DNA of 35,143 nt, taken from positions 1 to 35,143 of IMG/VR virus record IMGVR_UViG_3300008740_000024; one strand, written 5' to 3'. Below are positions 31,026-35,143 of this stretch, in pieces. Made by a program: the position numbers and the translations under genes. The notes beneath the pieces are model-generated. The model was given only the letters and a program-made list of their open reading frames with translations, ran no database searches and was not told the DNA's origin. Positions within the stretch are counted from its first letter, which is position 1. Every line of letters starts with the position of its first letter. The stretch is from a virus.

Positions 31026-31113
31026 ATGTGGTTTTCAGATGAAACGGATAACTTCTTGTCACAGGCGTTGTGAGAACTGTGGATCAGAGATAGATTGTTC
31101 GGATATGGTTTAA
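31000..31113 (+). CDS. zinc-ribbon micro-protein, 37 residues
   Basis: Frame from ATG 31000 to TAA 31113: YLQTCIRCGFQMKRITSC, then RRCENCGSEIDC. Two CxxCG knuckles 18 residues apart make a complete zinc ribbon. It overlaps the previous gene by 26 bases and is followed immediately by the next ATG. Possibly a small transcription or RNA-binding factor. Confidence 0.65.
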   Translation: MLYLQTCIRCGFQMKRITSCHRRCENCGSEIDCSDMV

Positions 31114-31230
31114 ATGCAACTTGACCTAGTTTTTACGCTTATTTGTTTTGGCTATTTTTTGGGTGGTTTGGCCATTGGCTACTATATACCTAAATGGCAA
31201 GAATCCAGGAATAAAGGAAGATGGGAATGA
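31114..31230 (+). CDS. single-pass membrane micro-protein, 38 residues
   Basis: Starts at the base after the previous stop. Residues 3-25 are hydrophobic (LDLVFTLICFGYFLGGLAIGYYI), followed by a basic, tryptophan-containing tail. Overlaps the next gene start. Function unknown. Confidence 0.6.
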   Translation: MQLDLVFTLICFGYFLGGLAIGYYIPKWQESRNKGRWE

Positions 31231-31457
31231 ATTGGTTTAAGAAAGAGAAGTTTGCACTTCCTGATGAGGATTTACAGAGGGATTTGATTCTTGAAATAGA
31301 GGAAAAACTACTATCTGCTACGGGATCAGAACGGACAAAATTGACATATATGTTGGCTAATCAAATGTTCTTTCTAGATCAGATAAGAGAGCAAAACAAG
31401 TCCAATCTGCCTAAAAGGTTGAATAATAAGGGCAAATGGGTTTGGGTAGAAGATTAA
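31221..31457 (+). CDS. hypothetical protein, 78 residues
   Basis: Starts at ATG 31221, or at ATG 31227 in an ATGA overlap. The product MGMNWFKKEKFALPDEDLQR is helical with an acidic first half and a basic tryptophan-rich end (NNKGKWVWVED). No family recognised. Confidence 0.7.
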   Translation: MGMNWFKKEKFALPDEDLQRDLILEIEEKLLSATGSERTKLTYMLANQMFFLDQIREQNKSNLPKRLNNKGKWVWVED

Positions 31458-31459
31458 TA

Positions 31460-31475
31460 TAACTTATATACCATA
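31460..31475 (+). promoter_or_regulatory. promoter box TAACTTATATACCATA for the gene at 31492
   Basis: Identical 16-mer to the box before 3166, with TATATA about 22-27 nt before ATG, as expected for a leaderless archaeal transcript. Confidence 0.7.
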
Positions 31476-31491
31476 CACACTAACCACAAAT

Positions 31492-31770
31492 ATGGCAGTT
31501 TCAAACCCTGAAAAAGCAGCATGGGTTCATGGCTATCTACGTGCCTACCTGGACATACTTACTACTATGGGTGGATATGATCCTAAGACACTAGCTGACG
31601 GAACACAGTTCATAGCAGAGGAAACCTTGCGTAAACTGAAAGTTCCTGTTGACGATAACATTCTACGGGTAATAAGAGGCTTAGATGATTTGGAAATACA
31701 ACTAACTATCAACCATGTGATAAGCAAGAATACACCAAAGACATTCAGCAAGTTTTCTATCGTTTTCTAA
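31492..31770 (+). CDS. hypothetical protein, 92 residues
   Basis: Soluble helical protein (AAWVHGYLRAYLDILTTMGG, then LRKLKVPVDDNILRVIRGLD) with no recognised motif. It has its own promoter box shared with the 2099-3166 gene, so the two are probably expressed together. A GC-rich hairpin follows the stop. Confidence 0.75.
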   Translation: MAVSNPEKAAWVHGYLRAYLDILTTMGGYDPKTLADGTQFIAEETLRKLKVPVDDNILRVIRGLDDLEIQLTINHVISKNTPKTFSKFSIVF

Positions 31771-31780
31771 ACAGTTATAT

Positions 31781-31793
31781 GGGGCGAAGCCCC
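31781..31793 (+). terminator. hairpin GGGGC-GAA-GCCCC followed by TTT
   Basis: Perfect five-pair G/C stem with a three-base loop, 10 bases after a stop codon and 12 before the next ATG. It is the most GC-rich hairpin of the region. It may terminate, or structure the leader of the next gene, which has a TATA-like TTATAT just upstream. Confidence 0.5.
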
Positions 31794-31804
31794 TTTAGTT
31801 GATA

Positions 31805-32068
31805 ATGAGTATATGGTTGATACTATGGATAACACTTTGCGTGATTTCATTCTTCGGAATTACTATGGCCTTTGCATGTGAAGATGGTAAAGAAGTATCT
31901 GGAATAATAACACTACCACAGTATATATCAGAGAGTGCCATAGTCAAGCCACCATATGAAGCAGATTGGTATGACAGGACATATGATAGTGCCTATTGGG
32001 ATTTGCCAACAAATATATATAACCCTGACAACTATGAACTATGTCTATTAACGGGGTGGTGTAACTAG
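31805..32068 (+). CDS. secreted small protein, 87 residues
   Basis: Start ATG 31805 (MSIWLILWITLCVISFFGIT) fits the TTATAT box 25-30 bases upstream better than the TTG at 31799. The first 22 residues are a signal peptide ending FGITMAFA before CEDGKE. The mature part is acidic and tyrosine-rich (YEADWYDRTYDSAYWDLP) with two C-terminal cysteines. An exported or virion-associated protein is likely; function unknown. Confidence 0.7.
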   Translation: MSIWLILWITLCVISFFGITMAFACEDGKEVSGIITLPQYISESAIVKPPYEADWYDRTYDSAYWDLPTNIYNPDNYELCLLTGWCN

Positions 32069-32100
32069 GTTTTCGGGCTTTTTTCTTGGCTTTAAAAACC
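32068..32100 (+). terminator. T-tract terminator after the secreted protein gene
   Basis: The T-rich run GGGCTTTTTTCTTGG lies just after the TAG and is enclosed by the inverted repeat GGTTTT/AAAACC. Archaeal transcripts commonly end at such U tracts. Confidence 0.5.
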
Positions 32101-32146
32101 ATTAGTCCGTATGTGAGTGACCTGCGATCTGCCGATCAGTTTTTTT

Positions 32147-32317
32147 AGGCGTGAGTTGGTTATATACTCACAAATCCAGGCACAAATATCGATCAAAGGG
32201 GTGGCCACCTAATATATATGTTTGCATTTCCAGGCGTGATCGCATTTTCTAAATAAATAATTCTCTCACTCTTAGCCATGATTAGCCATGACTAACTATA
32301 ACTTGATTTAGGCGTGA
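32147..32317 (+). repeat. three dispersed AGGCGTGA direct repeats
   Basis: Exact 8-mers at 32147-32154, 32232-32239 and 32310-32317, spaced 85 and 78 bases. All are on the same strand inside the non-coding region. Confidence 0.5.
32272..32291 (+). repeat. tandem 10-bp direct repeat TTAGCCATGA
   Basis: Two adjacent exact copies in the non-coding region, close to the second and third AGGCGTGA. Confidence 0.65.
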
Positions 32318-32461
32318 AACTTGGATATTTTACAAAATGTATTGATTAAAACCTAAGAGCCTGATATATTATAGCTTAGTATGGAAAGTATATTTTAATC
32401 TAGGAATAAGTTAAGCTGAATGAATGTTAATAAATAATAATAATTAACAAAAAAAATAGTT

Positions 32462-32481
32462 AGTGATAATCAAATATCACT
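32462..32481. repeat. 7-bp inverted repeat AGTGATA / TATCACT
   Basis: Perfect stem with six-base loop, within an A/T-rich background. Could be a regulator site or RNA hairpin. Confidence 0.5.
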
Positions 32482-32651
32482 TATGATCTTATCAATTATT
32501 TCTAATTGAATTAAGATTTGATCTATTAGGTATCGTTCGTATTGTAGAAGATCCATGATCTATCTTATACCTTATTCCTTATTCATTTTGACTGTTAATA
32601 ATTATTAATAATGTTATGAACTTTATTAAATCTAGGATCGGCTAAAATGAG

Positions 32652-32684
32652 ATTATAAATATATGTCGATCATGTGTCGATCAT
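32652..32684 (+). promoter_or_regulatory. promoter with paired operator-like repeats before the amidoligase gene
   Basis: TTATAAATA near 32652-32660 is a TATA box. Two exact copies of TGTCGATCAT at 32664-32673 and 32675-32684, with a period of 11 bases (one helix turn), cover the expected transcription start. That is a classical place for a repressor. The leader to ATG 32721 is about 35 bases. Confidence 0.6.
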
Positions 32685-32720
32685 TATAAGATTAAATACA
32701 AACTTTGTAAAAGATATGAT

Positions 32721-34211
32721 ATGAAATATGATGAAACAAAAGATGATCAATCATTCAATATTATCTTTAAAAATATACATGCGTTAGGCGTGGAATTAGA
32801 GGGTTTATTTGTAAGAGATGAAATTAACGATTATTGGAATAGTAGAGACATTACACATATCAAAGACTTTGTTAATGATGGATCAATTAGTGGACTATAT
32901 CCACGTGAATGTCATTTATGTGCAAGTGAGGAAGATCACGAAGATTGCTCAATGATTACAGATGATGAATATTACGCAGAAAAAGAATGCCGATCAGAGC
33001 CTTTAACATCATTAAAACAATTTAATCAATTTTTGCATTCTATTGCTTACCCAATTAAATTTAATAATTCTTGTGGGGCACATTTTCATTTTTCATTAAA
33101 TAAAAAATCTGATTATAGATACTTGATTAATGAAGATTTTAACACACAATTTTTAAATTTTTTATATGCTTATTCAAACAATACTAAAACAAGAATAACA
33201 AATGGTGTTTTTAAAAAAAGGTTATCTGGAGATGAAAATTATTGTAAAACATCATACAACGGTAAAAAGCAATTGATAAACAGAGATTCACTTGAATCTA
33301 GATATTTTATGTTTAATTTTGGGGCATATTACAAACATAAAACCTTTGAATGTAGATTACCCAGTGTTATGAATGATAAATACACATATCAAAGATTAGT
33401 AATAAACTCTTTAAAATTCATAGACGATTATTTAGAAATGGCTAAAAAATTAAACAAAACTAATGTTATAAAAAATCTAGGTAATAATATAAAATATGGC
33501 TATTCAGTAAAAAACGATCATGTGTGGATTTTTCTATTTGATCCTAAACAAGAATTAAAACAATTATTCAAAAGATCAATATTAAAAAGCAGATATAATG
33601 ATTATATTAATAACAATTACAGCTCAAATTATGATTCTAGGTTATCAAATACACATAGATATAATATTTTTATCAGAGAGATTTTAAAAATTAATACTGA
33701 TCATTTTTTTGAATTGTCAGAAAAAAACCAAGAGCGAATTAAAAACTATTACTTAGATGAAATTATTTATTTGCATGATGACTATAATTATAACTATGAT
33801 ATTAAATTGGTTAATCCATTAAAGATTAAAAACGGTATTATAACAACTAGCAGAAATTTAATTAAATCTAGAATTTTTGCAAGTGATAATTATTACGGTT
33901 ATCATTCTAAACAATCAAAATATAATTTATTCACTGACAATGATCTACAAATGCCAAATCTAAGCATTTTACAAATGGAACAAGCAAAAAAAGGTATAAC
34001 TTTTAGACTAAATGATTTAAAGAGATTATGGGGCATAAAAGATTTGAATTTATGGTTAAATTATGTTGATGAATTTTATAATGAATTAAAAACTAAAACA
34101 ACGGATATTGTAAAAGAATTAAGCAAAGCATTCTATTATAATTCTGATTTAATTTTTAATGATAGTATAGTTAATAACACCATGAATGATATATTAAAGG
34201 AGTTAGATTAA
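32721..34211 (+). CDS. Amidoligase_2-like ATP-dependent carboxylate-amine ligase
   Basis: 496 residues. N-terminal ALGVELEGLF (21-30) is the E-x-E motif of the glutamine-synthetase-fold amidoligases; CGAHFHFSL (118-126) is the histidine motif; KTFECRLPS (207-215) matches the family's E-x-R motif. An extra cysteine-rich segment (CHLC at 64-67, then EDHEDCS) may bind zinc. The C-terminal half is long and unassigned. The family forms amide bonds between carboxylates and amines using ATP and is often paired with a class II amidotransferase, which is exactly the next gene, three bases away. The substrate here is unknown; surface or protein modification is inferred. Codons are visibly AT-richer than in the virion genes. 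Confidence 0.8.
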   Translation: MKYDETKDDQSFNIIFKNIHALGVELEGLFVRDEINDYWNSRDITHIKDFVNDGSISGLYPRECHLCASEEDHEDCSMITDDEYYAEKECRSEPLTSLKQFNQFLHSIAYPIKFNNSCGAHFHFSLNKKSDYRYLINEDFNTQFLNFLYAYSNNTKTRITNGVFKKRLSGDENYCKTSYNGKKQLINRDSLESRYFMFNFGAYYKHKTFECRLPSVMNDKYTYQRLVINSLKFIDDYLEMAKKLNKTNVIKNLGNNIKYGYSVKNDHVWIFLFDPKQELKQLFKRSILKSRYNDYINNNYSSNYDSRLSNTHRYNIFIREILKINTDHFFELSEKNQERIKNYYLDEIIYLHDDYNYNYDIKLVNPLKIKNGIITTSRNLIKSRIFASDNYYGYHSKQSKYNLFTDNDLQMPNLSILQMEQAKKGITFRLNDLKRLWGIKDLNLWLNYVDEFYNELKTKTTDIVKELSKAFYYNSDLIFNDSIVNNTMNDILKELD

Positions 34212-34213
34212 AA

Positions 34214-34996
34214 ATGTGTATTCTTGCGTTATATCCTAAAAATTATCCAAAATTAAAGGATTTAAAAAATATGGAATCTATGCATAAAAACGGATCAGGA
34301 ATAGCATTTTTTGAAAATGGTAAATTATTTTACTCAAAAGGATTAAAACAAAATGCAAATGATATTATGAAAATAATAAAAGATCATAAGCCAAAATTAC
34401 CAATCATGATTCATTTTCGCATGAGCTCTAGTGGTGTCACAAATTGTGACGATTTATGTCACCCATTCGAAATAAATCTCAAAGGAGTTAATAATTTAAA
34501 TGGTTATTGTAAATATTTACTTGCTCATAATGGCACGGTTAATGATGATTTTTGGAATTGCCAAATCGAATTGATTTGTAAATTAAAAAATATTAAATTA
34601 CCTGATGGAAATTGGTCAGATAGTAGAGCCATGTCTTTTATTATTGCTCATTGTGGCTTCGATTACTTAAAAAAATTCTTTGATGATCAAAAAATCGCTA
34701 TTTTATACGCTGAAAATAATAAAATGAAATATACATTAATAGGATCATATGAAAAAAGAAATAAAACTCTATTATCGAATACATGGCATATTAACGATAG
34801 TTATCAGTCAATGTTTAATTTTGATTTAGATAAATATAGGAAAAAATCAAGCAAATACGATAAAGAAGATTTATGTAAACAATGCTTAAAACTAGGTTAC
34901 ACTATAGATAAAAATGATTGCTTTGAGCACTTTGAATACATAGATAATACAATAGATAACGGGCTTTATGATAATTATTTAAGGAAAAATGATTGA
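34214..34996 (+). CDS. class II glutamine amidotransferase domain protein
   Basis: 260 residues starting MCILALYP, so Cys2 becomes the N-terminal nucleophile after Met removal. Other class II landmarks: HFRMSSSG (67-74), CHPFE (82-86), LAHNGTVND (103-111) and SDSRAM (136-141). The domain releases ammonia from glutamine. There is no synthase domain attached, so ammonia or a glutamine-derived product probably goes to the amidoligase encoded just upstream. The C-terminal 80 residues are charged, with CKQCLKLG near the end. Start and operon spacing are unambiguous. Confidence 0.85.
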   Translation: MCILALYPKNYPKLKDLKNMESMHKNGSGIAFFENGKLFYSKGLKQNANDIMKIIKDHKPKLPIMIHFRMSSSGVTNCDDLCHPFEINLKGVNNLNGYCKYLLAHNGTVNDDFWNCQIELICKLKNIKLPDGNWSDSRAMSFIIAHCGFDYLKKFFDDQKIAILYAENNKMKYTLIGSYEKRNKTLLSNTWHINDSYQSMFNFDLDKYRKKSSKYDKEDLCKQCLKLGYTIDKNDCFEHFEYIDNTIDNGLYDNYLRKND

Positions 34997-35009
34997 TAAA
35001 GGGTTTAAA

Positions 35010-35143
35010 AATGACAAAACAAATTAATTATTTGAAAATGATATTTGTATATGATTCGCCTATGATTGAAAGTGATCAAATTGAATTTAATATTAAACTC
35101 GAAAGTTATAAAACAATTTTAAAGCTCATTAATGATTTAGAAA
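35010..35143 (+). CDS. partial hypothetical protein, C-terminus outside window
   Basis: Starts at ATG 35010, 14 bases after the amidotransferase stop, and is open to the window edge (44 codons). It begins MTKQINYLKMIFVYDSPMIE and is AT-rich like the two genes before it, so it is probably the third member of that operon. No family can be judged. Confidence 0.55.

Larger units (their letters stand above)
32069..32720. other. 650-base non-coding region with repeats
   Basis: No credible gene on either strand. It holds a terminator-like T-tract, GATC-rich hairpin sequence followed by seven T near 32140, three AGGCGTGA copies, a tandem TTAGCCATGA pair, an AGTGATA/TATCACT hairpin, the palindrome TTAATAATTATTAA at 32595-32608 and a promoter at the right end. 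It marks the border between the small-gene cluster and the AT-richer amidoligase operon. A replication origin or control region is possible. Confidence 0.55.

Noticed and set aside
32069-32720. Possible CRISPR array
   Set aside because: The repeats are only 8-10 bases, irregularly spaced or directly tandem, and there are no spacers or cas genes.
1-35143. Provirus integration signs (integrase, attachment repeats, host genes)
   Set aside because: No recombinase motifs and no host-type gene were seen; integration state cannot be judged from this window.

Overview
This window is most of the genome of a tailed virus (or provirus) with HK97-type head genes, probably infecting an archaeon. Archaeal signs are an MCM helicase instead of a bacterial-type replicative helicase, an Hjc-like Holliday junction resolvase, TATA-type promoters placed for leaderless transcripts, and many tiny four-cysteine zinc proteins. 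The low G+C, the zinc-ribbon style (CKGxC ... CPCCN) and the secreted metzincin suggest an ammonia-oxidising Nitrososphaerota (Thaumarchaeota, Nitrosopumilus-like) host. That host call is inference, not proof. No integrase, attachment site, tRNA, rRNA, CRISPR array or insertion sequence was recognised.

Layout. (1) 1-9638, leftward: a tightly overlapping early/replication block. It holds MCM, a phage-type adenine methyltransferase, a DEDD 3'-5' exonuclease, an Hjc-like resolvase, a DUF559/Vsr-like nuclease, two small HExxH proteins, paralogous zinc ribbons and many unknown small proteins, several under 60 codons. (2) 9789-30110, leftward: the virion block. In transcription order it encodes small and large terminase, neck/decoration proteins, portal, a fused protease-major capsid protein, two membrane proteins and a metzincin (a plausible lysis set for an S-layer cell), connector, a 30-residue zinc finger, tail terminator-like protein, tail tube, a G/GT-type tail chaperone pair joined by a -1 frameshift, a gp10-like protein, tape measure, hub/baseplate, a LamG-like protein and a set of fibre/adhesin proteins. 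(3) 30165-32068, rightward: small zinc and membrane proteins, one with five successive four-cysteine sites. (4) 32069-32720: a non-coding, repeat-bearing region. (5) 32721-35143, rightward and visibly AT-richer: a Amidoligase_2-like ligase followed at once by a class II glutamine amidotransferase and a further partial gene.

Most notable. Eleven gene junctions in the virion block carry the same box (sense ATACTTCTCTTT, core ACTTC) 29-33 nt upstream of the next start codon and next to or over the previous stop. This looks like a virus-specific late promoter in the place where TATA would sit. Two other genes 28 kb apart share a different, identical 16-bp promoter (TAACTTATATACCATA) at the same spacing. 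The tail chaperone has the in-frame heptamer T TTT TTA followed by a 90-residue open -1 frame. The amidoligase/amidotransferase pair is a candidate envelope- or protein-modifying system of an archaeal virus.
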